A stretch of DNA of 64,000 nucleotides, from NCBI GenBank assembly GCA_022486625.1, contig JAKVKH010000018.1:1-64000 (forward strand). The letters are read 5' to 3'. Both the position numbers and the translations under genes were made by a program. The stretch comes from Butyrivibrio sp. Lineage in GTDB: Bacteria > Bacillota > Clostridia > Lachnospirales > Lachnospiraceae. The notes under the pieces were generated by a model that was not told the DNA's origin, searched no databases, and was given only the letters and a program-made list of their open reading frames with translations. Positions 37,123 to 46,341 of this stretch are shown here, piece by piece (positions within the stretch are counted from its first letter, which is position 1; each line of letters opens with the position of its first letter).

Positions 37123-37151
37123 ATCCTAAAGTTTTACAGATGTCTTTACAA
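37123..37151 (-). promoter_or_regulatory. Possible promoter of the BTAD regulator
   Basis: TTGTAA (37146-37151) and TAGGAT (37123-37128) on the minus strand are 17 bases apart, about 50 bases upstream of the BTAD start. The match is moderate. Confidence 0.4.
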
Positions 37152-37242
37152 GAAAGATTGGTTGAAATACTCTTATAATGTCATGAAATTTGCATTGCCG
37201 TCTCTTTTTATGATAACACAGCTTTCTGTTTGTTTTCAATCA

Positions 37243-38088
37243 TCACAATCCCTGATAACGCCGTCTCAGGTATATGGACAGCAGCAAAATTCCCAGCGTC
37301 TGCACCAGATGGAAAATTACCGCAGTCCATACAATTCCGTAATCTCTGCCCGCAATGGTAATGGTTCCCATCTGCAGCGCTGCGAATGCAATCATGAAAA
37401 TCCCGGTAAGCGTCGCCGACAGTACCCACAGGAAACGATCTTTAAGAAAAATTCCGGTCACCAGAATCCCCAGAATAATTGCAATGAACATGCCGATATA
37501 TTTAAATCCGTGTGTTCCGTTATAAAGAGCAACCATACCTTCCTGCACATTCAGGTTGCCGCCTGCGCTGAACAGACCTGCCATTTTCTCCACATACCCG
37601 CGGTATATACTGACGCAGATGTCATAGATCACACGCACGCCGATCAGAATGCAGGCCCAGATCTGCAGAAGCTGCAGAATTGCCCGGACCGATAATGTGG
37701 TCTGTCTGCTGCCTTCAGGCCTTATTTCCTGCGCGGAAACGGACATTCCGACTGCATCATCTGCATCTTCTTTTTCGTCTGCCCTTTCTGTGATCATTTC
37801 CTTCAGAAAGCCGGTCTGTTCCAGTTCCGTAACGCTTCTCCTGTATCCGAAATAGCGCATGAATGCAGTCAGAAAGACAATGGAGGTCATTGTCACCTGA
37901 ATCACCGATACCACCAGCTGATCATTCCATAACGTATCATCCGTCATAAACGGCAAAAAGGCCGGCACACTCTTCGCCCTCGCCATTCTGCAATAAAGAT
38001 TCATTCCCGCACTGAGAATATCCACAATTGCAGCGGCCAGCAGCGTTTTTGAAAGAATATGCCGGTCATGTATCATCTTTTTTCCCAA
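37243..38088 (-). CDS. Integral membrane protein of unknown function
   Basis: This protein of about 281 residues has six or seven hydrophobic segments, with a charged cytoplasmic loop (ITERADEKEDADDAVG) between the second and third. I do not recognise a family. The start is most likely TTG at 38086-38088 because AGAGGGG lies eight bases upstream; a longer frame from 38139 runs through a palindrome that is better read as a regulatory site. It lies between GH36 and the BTAD regulator, in the same direction as both. Confidence 0.6.
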   Translation of the reverse strand: MGKKMIHDRHILSKTLLAAAIVDILSAGMNLYCRMARAKSVPAFLPFMTDDTLWNDQLVVSVIQVTMTSIVFLTAFMRYFGYRRSVTELEQTGFLKEMITERADEKEDADDAVGMSVSAQEIRPEGSRQTTLSVRAILQLLQIWACILIGVRVIYDICVSIYRGYVEKMAGLFSAGGNLNVQEGMVALYNGTHGFKYIGMFIAIILGILVTGIFLKDRFLWVLSATLTGIFMIAFAALQMGTITIAGRDYGIVWTAVIFHLVQTLGILLLSIYLRRRYQGL

Positions 38089-38101
38089 AGTCTGTACCCC
38101 T

Positions 38102-38131
38102 CTTACAGTTCGTGATGATCTGTACTGTAAG
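38102..38131 (-). promoter_or_regulatory. Palindrome upstream of the membrane protein gene
   Basis: CTTACAGT (38102-38109) and ACTGTAAG (38124-38131) form a perfect 8-bp inverted repeat with a 14-base spacer. On the minus strand a TGCTAAACT extended -10-like sequence comes directly before it, so it may be an operator at the start of transcription. Confidence 0.4.
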
Positions 38132-38164
38132 TTTAGCACATTGTCCTTTGCTTTGTATCATTTT

Positions 38165-40363
38165 TTACATCTGTTTCCTGATAAAGTGTACCTGCCATGC
38201 CTGGTACTCATTCTGAAGAAACGGCAACGGAACGCCTGCCTGCATCAGTGCACTTCCGTGATAGATACGTCCACTTTCCTGCGCCTCATAGCAGCCTTTC
38301 GGATCCAGCCCGCTCATCCTGACATACTGCGTTGGATTATTGCAGTGATTATCCAGGGTAACGACATTCAGAAGCGCTTCTGCTCTGTCCTCGGATACAA
38401 ATTCCCATGCTGCAAATTCCCGGTTATGCAGAGGATCAGTCAACCGATAATATAATCCCTCATGGGTCAGTTTCCAGTACTTCTTACAGTCTGCAATCTG
38501 ACGTTTTACTTCCTGCCCGTCTTCCTCTGATATTCTGCTCAGATCCAGCTCGTATCCGAAATTGCCTGCCATGGCGACGACTCCCCTTGTATGCATCGGT
38601 GTACTGCGCCCTGTCTGTTCATTCGGTACTGCGGATACATGGGAACCCACTGCAGAAACCGGATAGCCGAAGCTGGTGCCATACTGAATTGTAATACGGT
38701 CAATGGCATCGGTATTATCACTGCACCAGATCTGCGGTACATAGTAAAGCATACCTGCATCAAATCTTCCGCCCCCGCCGCTGCAGCCCTCAATCAGAAG
38801 CTCCGGATGCTGCGTTCTGAGTTTCTCCAGAAATGCATATACGCCGAGCACATAATGGTAGAGAATGACACCCTGGTTCTGCATTTTATCTGTCTTTGTA
38901 CAGATATCCATCAGACTACGGTTCATATCCATTTTGACATAGGCAATATTGGCAGAACGCAGAACCCCGTCAATCTGATCGTAAACCGCATTCACAACTT
39001 CAGGTCTTGAGAAATCCAGTACCAGCTGATTCCGTCCCCTGACCGGTTTTCTGCCGGGAATCGTAAACGCCCAGTCCGGGTGTGCCCGGTACAGATCGCT
39101 GTCTTCATTCACCATTTCAGGTTCGATCCAGATTCCGAACTGCATTCCCATGGCATTAATCTGGTCAACAATTTGCTTTAACGTTCCGCCCAGTTTTTTC
39201 TCATTGACAGTCCAGTCTCCGAGACCTCTGTTGTCATCATTTCTTGCACCGAACCACCCGTCATCAAGAACAAACATTTCCACGCCGAGAGCCGCTGCCT
39301 GCTTCGCAATTTCCAACAGCTTTTCTCCGTTAAAGTCAAAATACGTTGCTTCCCAGTTATTGATCGGAACCGGTCTGCGGCTGATACGGTTCTGATCTCT
39401 GCAGATGTTCTTCCTGATCAGCGTGTGCAGAATATGTGACAGATGTGTCATGCCATCCGCCGCGCAGCAAAGTACGACTTCCGGCGTATATAATGCCTCC
39501 CCCTTTTCCAGCGGATAGGCAAACATTTCATCCTGCAGTCCGATACCCATTCTGGTCTGACCGTATTGGTCAATTTCTGCTTCCGCATGAAAATTCCCGC
39601 TGTAAAGAAGCTGCATGGCATAGCATGTACCCTGCGTCTCCGTGCAGTCTTTTTCCGCGAGAATCAGAAACGGATTCTGCTGATGACTTGATGTACCTCT
39701 CCTGCTGCCGTAGCTCTGCGTTCCCGTCATAACAGGGACACGCTCCGGCTGTCTCTCCATTCCATGTCTCCCATGGAAATGAATCACATCATACTCCCCC
39801 GACATAAAATCAATCAGCCCGCTGTATGCTTTATGAATCTCGATCTTTCTCTCCCCGATATTACGAATAACCGCCGCACGTGTGATAACATCCTGATCTG
39901 CGAGCATTCCATACAAAAGTGTCACTTCCACGCCTGCTGCCTCATCACGCAGAATCACCTTCAGCGTTGCCGCCTGAAATTCATCGCCATATACTGCCGG
40001 CAGACCGGGTATGCTGTATTTGCCCCTGATGACTTCATGTCCGGCATAGCGCAGATCACAGCCATAGATGCCGTGATCATCACACATTTCAAATGCGATA
40101 AAGCGATAATCCCCGTTTCCGTAGCAGGGATATTCCTGCGGCAGCGCATCCATGGAAAAGGTACGGTTATCTCCTGCATCATAGGGATTGCCTGAAAATC
40201 CGCGGTCACGGAAGGTCAACAGATAGCGAAGATCACCTTCTGTCTTTGGGCCGTAGTACAGATGGAGCAGAAATCCGCGCTCTGTTACACACATCTGGTA
40301 AGTGGTTGCTGCAGTCTGAATGGTAATGAGTTTTCCCTGACTGTCCTGTTCAAATAAAATCAT
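38165..40363 (-). CDS. Alpha-galactosidase, GH36
   Basis: The 732-residue enzyme hydrolyses terminal alpha-1,6-galactose from raffinose-type oligosaccharides in the cytoplasm. Residues Asp367-Asp368 (VLDDGWFG), the nucleophile Asp479 (YVKMDMN) and the acid/base Asp549 (CSDN) fall within one residue of those in the well-studied Geobacillus AgaA-type enzymes, and length is the same, so it is a typical bacterial GH36 group I enzyme. The ATG at 40361-40363 follows GGAGGAAAATT and overlaps the permease stop by four bases; a longer frame to 40558 would lie inside the permease. No signal peptide. It ends the sugar operon. Confidence 0.95.
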   Translation of the reverse strand: MILFEQDSQGKLITIQTAATTYQMCVTERGFLLHLYYGPKTEGDLRYLLTFRDRGFSGNPYDAGDNRTFSMDALPQEYPCYGNGDYRFIAFEMCDDHGIYGCDLRYAGHEVIRGKYSIPGLPAVYGDEFQAATLKVILRDEAAGVEVTLLYGMLADQDVITRAAVIRNIGERKIEIHKAYSGLIDFMSGEYDVIHFHGRHGMERQPERVPVMTGTQSYGSRRGTSSHQQNPFLILAEKDCTETQGTCYAMQLLYSGNFHAEAEIDQYGQTRMGIGLQDEMFAYPLEKGEALYTPEVVLCCAADGMTHLSHILHTLIRKNICRDQNRISRRPVPINNWEATYFDFNGEKLLEIAKQAAALGVEMFVLDDGWFGARNDDNRGLGDWTVNEKKLGGTLKQIVDQINAMGMQFGIWIEPEMVNEDSDLYRAHPDWAFTIPGRKPVRGRNQLVLDFSRPEVVNAVYDQIDGVLRSANIAYVKMDMNRSLMDICTKTDKMQNQGVILYHYVLGVYAFLEKLRTQHPELLIEGCSGGGGRFDAGMLYYVPQIWCSDNTDAIDRITIQYGTSFGYPVSAVGSHVSAVPNEQTGRSTPMHTRGVVAMAGNFGYELDLSRISEEDGQEVKRQIADCKKYWKLTHEGLYYRLTDPLHNREFAAWEFVSEDRAEALLNVVTLDNHCNNPTQYVRMSGLDPKGCYEAQESGRIYHGSALMQAGVPLPFLQNEYQAWQVHFIRKQM

Positions 40364-41202
40364 AATTTTCCTCCGGAGGTTGCGATTCCTTCGATAAACT
40401 GCTTCTGGAAGATCAGATACAGAATAATCATCGGTATGCAGGCGATCAGCGATGCCGCCATCAGCTGCGGATAGTTGGAACCATACTGTCCCTGCATGGT
40501 GGCAAGTGCTGCAGATAATGGCATTTTGCCGGCGTTGGTATTGACGATCAGCGGCCACATCAGCTCTTTATACCCGAACAGTGCGGTAAAAATGCCAAGT
40601 GCAACCATTGCCGATTTTGTCAGCGGTGCCATGACAAACAGAAATGTCTGGAAAATATTGCAGCCGTCAAGTCTTGCCGCTTCCTCCAGATCTGACGGGA
40701 GTCCCATAAATGCCTGCCGCAGAAGGAATGTCCCGAATGCAGTTACCAGTCCCGGAAATACCAGCGCGAAAACTGTGTTGGTCAGATGCATCTTACTGAT
40801 CATCAGATACTGCGGAATAATGAAGATCTGGCTGGGGATCATCATCTGCAGCAGAATAATGGAAAAGAAAAAGTTTTTTCCCGGAAAGGAAAGTCTGCCA
40901 AACGCATATCCTGCCATGGTGGCTGTCAGCACTGCGCACACGACACGCCAGAAAATCAGCAGCAGTGTATTCTTATACAGAAGAACAAAGCTCATGTTCT
41001 TCCAGACCGTAACAAACGCGTCTGTGTTCCATGTTTTTGGAAAGATCACGAACGGATTGACACTGGTCGCTTCGCCGACTGTCTTGAATGCCGTCAGAAT
41101 CATCCAGAAAAATGGGACGAGCATTATGACAGACATCAGTATCAATATGATATGAATAATAATTTTTTCGAATTTTCTTTTTGCCTGTATTCCATTTCCC
41201 AT
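40360..41202 (-). CDS. ABC sugar permease, MalG type
   Basis: The 280-residue protein has six membrane segments and the coupling motif EAARLDGCNIFQTF that contacts the ATPase, as in MalG/carbohydrate uptake transporter-1 permeases. With the other permease and the binding lipoprotein it forms an oligosaccharide importer. No ATPase gene is in the cluster, so a shared MsmK-type ATPase elsewhere is likely. I chose ATG 41200-41202, six bases after AGGAGG, rather than the adjacent GTG. Confidence 0.9.
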   Translation of the reverse strand: MGNGIQAKRKFEKIIIHIILILMSVIMLVPFFWMILTAFKTVGEATSVNPFVIFPKTWNTDAFVTVWKNMSFVLLYKNTLLLIFWRVVCAVLTATMAGYAFGRLSFPGKNFFFSIILLQMMIPSQIFIIPQYLMISKMHLTNTVFALVFPGLVTAFGTFLLRQAFMGLPSDLEEAARLDGCNIFQTFLFVMAPLTKSAMVALGIFTALFGYKELMWPLIVNTNAGKMPLSAALATMQGQYGSNYPQLMAASLIACIPMIILYLIFQKQFIEGIATSGGKL

Positions 41203-41213
41203 CACAGACCTCC

Positions 41214-42089
41214 TTAATTATAATGAACCCACTTTTTCTGACCGATCATCTGGAACACCGTAATCAGAATAATCACGCAGAGCAGCAACATAACAATCGC
41301 TGACCCGTAGCCTTTATTGTTATAGGCAAAAGAATAGCGGTAGAACAGATAAACAATGGTCTGTGTCTTCGGAAGTGCGGTATTGGTCTCATCCATCACC
41401 ATGTAGATCAGGTCGAATACCTGGAATGCACCGATAATACTGGTTACCATGACAAAGAAAATCGTAGGAGAAAGAAGCGGTATCGTAATATTAAAGAACA
41501 TTCTGGGGCCGGATGCGCCGTCAATATCCGCTGCCTCATAGTAATCTCTCGGAATCTCCTGCAGTCCTGCCAGAAACAGCACCATGTTATAGCCGATTGC
41601 TGACCAAACACCAATGATGGCAATGCTGATCCACGCAATATGCGGATTGGAGATCCACTCAATTTTCACATGCATCATATGGTTGAGCAGGCCGAACTGT
41701 GAATTGTAAAGCCATCTCCATACCATGGCTACTGCAGCAGGTGCCACCACCATCGGCAGGAAATAGATGGTACGGTAAATACTTCTGCCACGCATTTTTC
41801 TGTTCAGAAATACTGCCAGTACAAGTGCAATAATGATGGATAACGGAACCTCCACAATTGCATATTTGAATGTATTAAAAAGAGACTGCCATACCTCAGG
41901 GTCATGAATCAGCTTCTCATAATTTTCAAGTCCGATAAATACATTGCCTTTCCCAAAATCTCCTGTTCTGAAAAAGGACTGATAAAGGGTCTGAAACATC
42001 GGAACAATATTCAGAATGATCAGTCCGAGCATGGTTGGCAGTATAAACAGCCAGCCCCAGAAAAATTGTTTCTTCTCCCATGACGTCAT
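41214..42089 (-). CDS. ABC sugar permease, MalF type
   Basis: The 291-residue protein has six membrane segments; EAADIDGASGPRMFFNIT is the EAA coupling loop. It pairs with the MalG-type permease, whose gene begins 11 bases downstream. Its gene follows the binding-protein gene after a hairpin that may lower its expression. The ATG follows GGAAAGGAAATG. Confidence 0.9.
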   Translation of the reverse strand: MTSWEKKQFFWGWLFILPTMLGLIILNIVPMFQTLYQSFFRTGDFGKGNVFIGLENYEKLIHDPEVWQSLFNTFKYAIVEVPLSIIIALVLAVFLNRKMRGRSIYRTIYFLPMVVAPAAVAMVWRWLYNSQFGLLNHMMHVKIEWISNPHIAWISIAIIGVWSAIGYNMVLFLAGLQEIPRDYYEAADIDGASGPRMFFNITIPLLSPTIFFVMVTSIIGAFQVFDLIYMVMDETNTALPKTQTIVYLFYRYSFAYNNKGYGSAIVMLLLCVIILITVFQMIGQKKWVHYN

Positions 42090-42130
42090 ATCATTTCCTT
42101 TCCGGCATATAAAAGAGCCTGCTTCAAACA

Positions 42131-42177
42131 GTTCACAAAACCAGCGGGCTGACTTTTCTCCCGCTGGCGCTATGAAC
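42131..42177 (-). promoter_or_regulatory. Intercistronic hairpin after the binding-protein gene
   Basis: A perfect 8-bp G/C-rich stem (42141-42148 with 42160-42167, CCAGCGGG type) with an outer GTTCA/TGAAC pair is followed on the minus strand by TTTTG. It sits 50 bases before the MalF-type gene and could partly terminate or stabilise the upstream message, giving more binding protein than permease. Confidence 0.65.
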
Positions 42178-42193
42178 CTGTGATCGTTAAAAT

Positions 42194-43561
42194 TTACTTG
42201 TTCTCGTTCGCAATATCCTGATTCATTTCTGTTGCAAAATCCTTACAGGTCTGTTCCATGATCGACGGGTCAGCCCATGCTGCCGCAAGTTTGGTCTGTG
42301 CCGCACCGCTCCATACTGTTGAATTGTAGGTATAAGGTCTCAGCACCAGTTCATTCTGTGCATCACCTGTGGAAGCAGTGGTTTCATCCAGATATGGCTG
42401 CAGATGGAATACATCTGTGCAGTTTACCCACTGATCGGAAGTATTCTGATAAGCACTCATCGTAACACCCAGTTTTGCCTGTTCCAGCTGCATATCCTTG
42501 GAGCCGAACCATTCAAGCAGTTTCCAGCAGTCATCCGGCCTCTTGGTTCCCGAATATGCCGCCCAGCCGAGTCCGTTACAGATAGATGCACGTTTTCCTG
42601 TTGTCTTGTCATACGGAAGAATTGCCACATCACAGTTTTTCTTCATATAATCATTCTGAAGGAACCCGGATACCATCCATGATCCCTGCATGATCATTGC
42701 AACATTGCCGGACTCCATCATGACATCCGTTCCGGTTTCTGACATGGTTGTCGGATCCGGACATGCATCCTTTACCAGTTTGCCGACATAATCCATCGCC
42801 TTTAACGTATTCGGATCATCATAGCCGGACTTTGTATGATCATCGCTTACAATATATCCGCCCATGGAATATACCATATTGTAATAGGTATCCTGATCAT
42901 TTGAAGGATTCATGCAGAAGCCGTACTGTGAACCGTCCTTCTTGGTCAGCTTGACTGCCGCATTGTAAAGATCATCCCAGGTCCATGTTGCATCCGGATA
43001 GGACAGTCCTGCTGCATCAAACATGGTCTTGTTATACCAGAGGGCAATTGTGTCATAATCCTTCGGAATTGCATAGTAGGATCCGTCATAGGTATACAGT
43101 TCCGTAATCTCAGGCATATAGTTCTCCATTTTGATTTCCGTGCTGTTCTTGATATAATCATCCAGTTTTAAGAGGATGCCGTTCTTCATATACATCTGTG
43201 CATTATTGGAATGCATCCAGAATACATCGGGCATATCACCGCCTGACGCACCTGCTTCAAGAAGTGTCCAGTAGCTGTCCCAGTCTTTTACTTCAATATT
43301 GACTGCAATACCGGTCTTTGCTGTAAATTCATCACAGATCTGCTGCAGTCCTGCTTTCTGATTGGAATCCCAGATTACCACATTCAGCGGATCTGAGCCT
43401 GTCGCTGCCGCAGTATCAGAAGATGCTCCTGTTACATCAGAAGATGTCTGTGAAGCTCCATTCGCGCTGCTGCCTGCCGACCCGCTGTTACTGCTGCCGC
43501 ATGCCATCATGGAACCAGCCATGATTACGGTCATCATCAATGCTACCAGTTTCTTTTTCAT
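42194..43561 (-). CDS. Sugar-binding lipoprotein of the ABC importer
   Basis: The 455-residue protein is a family 1 extracellular solute-binding protein. A lipoprotein signal ends in SMMAC with Cys21 as the lipid anchor, then a Ser/Ala/Gly linker to about residue 55. The mature part includes VFWMHSNNAQMYMKNG and AIPKDYDTIALWYNKTMFD, typical of oligosaccharide-binding proteins. Operon context (GH36) indicates alpha-galactosides such as raffinose or melibiose. The ATG follows AAGGAGG. An AraC gene is transcribed divergently. Confidence 0.92.
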   Translation of the reverse strand: MKKKLVALMMTVIMAGSMMACGSSNSGSAGSSANGASQTSSDVTGASSDTAAATGSDPLNVVIWDSNQKAGLQQICDEFTAKTGIAVNIEVKDWDSYWTLLEAGASGGDMPDVFWMHSNNAQMYMKNGILLKLDDYIKNSTEIKMENYMPEITELYTYDGSYYAIPKDYDTIALWYNKTMFDAAGLSYPDATWTWDDLYNAAVKLTKKDGSQYGFCMNPSNDQDTYYNMVYSMGGYIVSDDHTKSGYDDPNTLKAMDYVGKLVKDACPDPTTMSETGTDVMMESGNVAMIMQGSWMVSGFLQNDYMKKNCDVAILPYDKTTGKRASICNGLGWAAYSGTKRPDDCWKLLEWFGSKDMQLEQAKLGVTMSAYQNTSDQWVNCTDVFHLQPYLDETTASTGDAQNELVLRPYTYNSTVWSGAAQTKLAAAWADPSIMEQTCKDFATEMNQDIANENK

Positions 43562-43662
43562 ATAGCCTCCTTAATACTTTCCCTTTGGACCAGAAATATC
43601 ATAATGGTCAGTTATAACGTTTCACTTTCTATTTACGGATCCGTTTCACTTAAGATGTTCTC

Positions 43663-43767
43663 ATTATATATGCCTTATTGCTTGTATCATATGCTGGCAT
43701 TTTTCTATTTTTATGCCAAAATATCATTTTTATATGATATAATAAAAATGTCCTTGCATTTTGGCAT
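43663..43767. promoter_or_regulatory. Divergent promoters with AraC-type half-sites
   Basis: The intergenic region holds -10 elements for both directions: TATAAT on the minus strand at 43663-43668 (binding-protein gene) and TATAAT on the plus strand at 43738-43743 (AraC gene), neither with a good -35. Three half-sites of the form TGGCAT/ATGCCA lie between and beside them (43695-43700, 43713-43718 and 43762-43767); the arms at 43713-43722 and 43758-43767 form a perfect 10-bp inverted repeat. One half-site abuts the expected -35 of the binding-protein promoter, which suits an AraC activator. Confidence 0.65.
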
Positions 43768-43801
43768 ATTTTTGTTTTTTGCATAATAAAAGAGGTATCA
43801 C

Positions 43802-44707
43802 ATGCCCAACTATCTGTTTCACCTTTTTCCAAATGAACGTTTTGTTGATCTTGGCCTCTATCAGTTTGGCTGGGAACACTGCGAACCGCTCCATTCCTTC
43901 GGCCCATTTACCCGAAATCACTATCTGTTCCACTATGTCATTTCCGGAACCGGTTATCTTGATACCAATGACAGCAAAGGCGTATCTGTTCGTCATCAGA
44001 TCTACAGCAGTCAGGGGTTTCTCATCAGCCCGAGAGAAGTGACCACCTACTGTGCGGATGCTGATCACCCGTGGGAATACTGCTGGCTGGAATTCGACGG
44101 TGTCAGAGTCCGTGAAGCACTTGAACTGGCCGGTCTGTCCAATGAAACCCCTGTCTATAAAAGCAGTTCAAAAGATCTGTCAAAGCTTCTTCTGGATGAA
44201 ATGCTCTATATTGTAAGGCACGGTGGTGATTCTCCGTTTCAGCTGATCGGTCACCTGTATCTGTTCATGGACTATCTGACCAGATCCAGTGCTTCCAAAA
44301 AAGTTCTGCAAAGCGGCAGTATACGGGATAACTATGTAAAAGAAGCAATTAATCATATTGAACAAAACTTCCAGAATGACATTTCCATTGAAGATATTGC
44401 CGTTTTCTGCCGGCTGAACCGCAGTTATTTCGGTACCATCTTTAAGGAAACCATCGGGAAAACTCCACAGGAATTCCTGATCAGCTACCGGATGTCAAAA
44501 GCCGCACAGCTGTTAAAACTGACGAAGCTGTCCATTGCGGATATCAGCAACGCAGTCGGTTATCCTGATCAGTTGCATTTTTCCAGGGCTTTCAAACACG
44601 TTTATGATCTGTCCCCGCGTGCATGGCGAAAAAGTAATGCCATATTACCGGAGAACGATATTTTCAATCCTCATGAGATACCGATTGATCCTGTGATACC
44701 TGATTAA
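43802..44707 (+). CDS. AraC-family transcriptional regulator
   Basis: The 301-residue protein has an N-terminal cupin-like sugar-sensing domain (residues to about 160, including FHYVISGTGYL-type and WEYCWLEFDG segments) and a C-terminal double helix-turn-helix (about 190-290: SIEDIAVFCRLNRSYFGTIF, then SIADISNAVGYPDQLHFSRAF). It is divergent from the galactoside ABC/GH36 operon, so it most likely activates it in response to the sugar and may control itself. AGAGG precedes the ATG. A terminator for the convergent xylanase gene follows. Confidence 0.92.
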   Translation: MPNYLFHLFPNERFVDLGLYQFGWEHCEPLHSFGPFTRNHYLFHYVISGTGYLDTNDSKGVSVRHQIYSSQGFLISPREVTTYCADADHPWEYCWLEFDGVRVREALELAGLSNETPVYKSSSKDLSKLLLDEMLYIVRHGGDSPFQLIGHLYLFMDYLTRSSASKKVLQSGSIRDNYVKEAINHIEQNFQNDISIEDIAVFCRLNRSYFGTIFKETIGKTPQEFLISYRMSKAAQLLKLTKLSIADISNAVGYPDQLHFSRAFKHVYDLSPRAWRKSNAILPENDIFNPHEIPIDPVIPD

Positions 44708-44760
44708 AACCATAAAAAAGCTGCCATGCATTTTTCTCTCTGCACGGCAGCTCTATGGTT
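44708..44760 (-). terminator. Terminator of the GH10 xylanase gene
   Basis: A stem of about 12 bp (44719-44730 with 44741-44752, one mismatch) with an outer AACCATA/TATGGTT pair is followed on the minus strand by TTTTTT. It lies 24 bases past the xylanase stop. The plus strand side has no T-run after the core stem, so it serves mainly the minus strand. Confidence 0.85.
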
Positions 44761-44783
44761 CTGAGTATAAAATTAAACTTGCA

Positions 44784-46193
44784 CTATTTCAGTATAAATG
44801 AAAAGAAGGCCGGTTTAGGCTGATCGTTATCATCAAACAGAAGTGGTACCTGCTTATGCTTCCCACCTGCACCGCCTCCGACATTGCAAAAATACTGAAG
44901 CCAGGAATGCCCATCAACAACACCCCAGAACGTAATGCCTTCGAAATTGACTCCTTCTTTTTCCAGTTTTCTGATTGAGGAAAAAATCTCACTGTACCGT
45001 CCGGCTTCTCTTTGGTATTCTTCTTTCATTGTATTTTCCGTGCCATCATAGTTGTCAGTTGCCTTCAGATCCATCTCCGTCATCTGCACCTTGCCTGTAA
45101 CTTCAGCATAGGCTCTGGCCGCTGCTTCAAAATGTATCATGTCCGGTGAACCTTCTTTTGTATCATAATGTCCCTGCATCCCCATCGCGGAGATTCTGGT
45201 CGGAAGGTCAGTGTCTTTTTCGTGAGACTTCACTTCTTTAATCAGTGTTACAATATCCTGACATTTACGCGGGTTGCACTCATTGTAATCATTATAATAC
45301 AGCTCCAGTGAAGACGGGGCATAATGGTTGGCATAGCGGAATGCATTGACAATATAATCACTGTTCTGATAGATTTTCCACCAGCTGGATTTGCTGCCAT
45401 GTGTGGCGTCTGTCAGTTTATCACTGCTATTCTCCGTATCTTTGCGATATCCTCCCGCGTCGCTGACTGCTTCGTTGACAACGTCCCAACCATAGAACAT
45501 GTCCTTATATCTGCTGTCACTCCCCGTAAAATGCTGCAGAACTGTCGCGATGTACCATTCCTGACGTCTGTCCATGACTCTGGCGGATACATATGGCTGT
45601 GATGCATCCCAGTTCTCATGAAAGAACCATTCCGGCGTCTGCGAATGCCATACAAGAACATGTCCCCTTACCCTGATCTTATGCTCAGGATTGGCTTCAT
45701 TCAGTTCCATAATCCTGTTCAACATGCTCTCTGCATGTGAATAATCCAGTTTTGGTACCACGAAACTGTCATCCGTTGTTCCATCTGCAAACGTAAAAGA
45801 AATCGTCTCTGTTCCCGGATTCGTCCTGTTTCCATCATGATACCCAAACAGGCAGTCCGGTTTCAGCTCATTTCCAAAGGTAACAGCATTGAAATGCGTT
45901 GCCACCAGATTCATCAGCTTTGTATCCGATATTTCATCCCCGGTAATGGCGGCTCCTGTATATCCGTCCGTGCCGATCCCGTCTGCACTTGAAATGCTGT
46001 CTTTCAATACCGGCACTTCCGCTGAAACCTCCTGTGCTGCCGCCGCAGAAACAGAACCGGACGCATCCGCCTGCACGGCTGTGCCCGCCGTGTCTCCGGC
46101 ACTTTCCACACTGCTGCCGCAGGCTGTAGCTACGATTCCCATTACAACGAGTGCTGCCATCACCAATAATCCTCTGTTATATTTCCCCTTCAT
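44784..46193 (-). CDS. GH10 endo-1,4-beta-xylanase lipoprotein
   Basis: The 469-residue enzyme cleaves internal beta-1,4 bonds of xylan outside the cell. A lipoprotein signal ends in VATAC with Cys25 as the anchor, followed by an Ala/Ser/Gly linker to about residue 62. The GH10 barrel shows VRGHVLVWHSQTP, the acid/base Glu241 in WDVVNEAVSD and the nucleophile Glu373 in VQMTEMD. No carbohydrate-binding module is seen, but about 35 residues between 110 and 150 look like an insertion. It is retained on the membrane. GGAGG precedes the ATG. It is convergent with AraC and apparently alone; a shared regulator is unproven. Confidence 0.95.
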   Translation of the reverse strand: MKGKYNRGLLVMAALVVMGIVATACGSSVESAGDTAGTAVQADASGSVSAAAAQEVSAEVPVLKDSISSADGIGTDGYTGAAITGDEISDTKLMNLVATHFNAVTFGNELKPDCLFGYHDGNRTNPGTETISFTFADGTTDDSFVVPKLDYSHAESMLNRIMELNEANPEHKIRVRGHVLVWHSQTPEWFFHENWDASQPYVSARVMDRRQEWYIATVLQHFTGSDSRYKDMFYGWDVVNEAVSDAGGYRKDTENSSDKLTDATHGSKSSWWKIYQNSDYIVNAFRYANHYAPSSLELYYNDYNECNPRKCQDIVTLIKEVKSHEKDTDLPTRISAMGMQGHYDTKEGSPDMIHFEAAARAYAEVTGKVQMTEMDLKATDNYDGTENTMKEEYQREAGRYSEIFSSIRKLEKEGVNFEGITFWGVVDGHSWLQYFCNVGGGAGGKHKQVPLLFDDNDQPKPAFFSFILK

Positions 46194-46341
46194 CGTATTC
46201 CTCCGTATATCAATGAATTTGCATCAAACAATTTCATTCTATATGAGAAACACCTCTGAAAAAGCTGGACAGATTATTGTGAACAGTCCTGTAATCTGCA
46301 GTAAATCAGGTTTACATGGCATCGCGTACTGCACAAACGTC

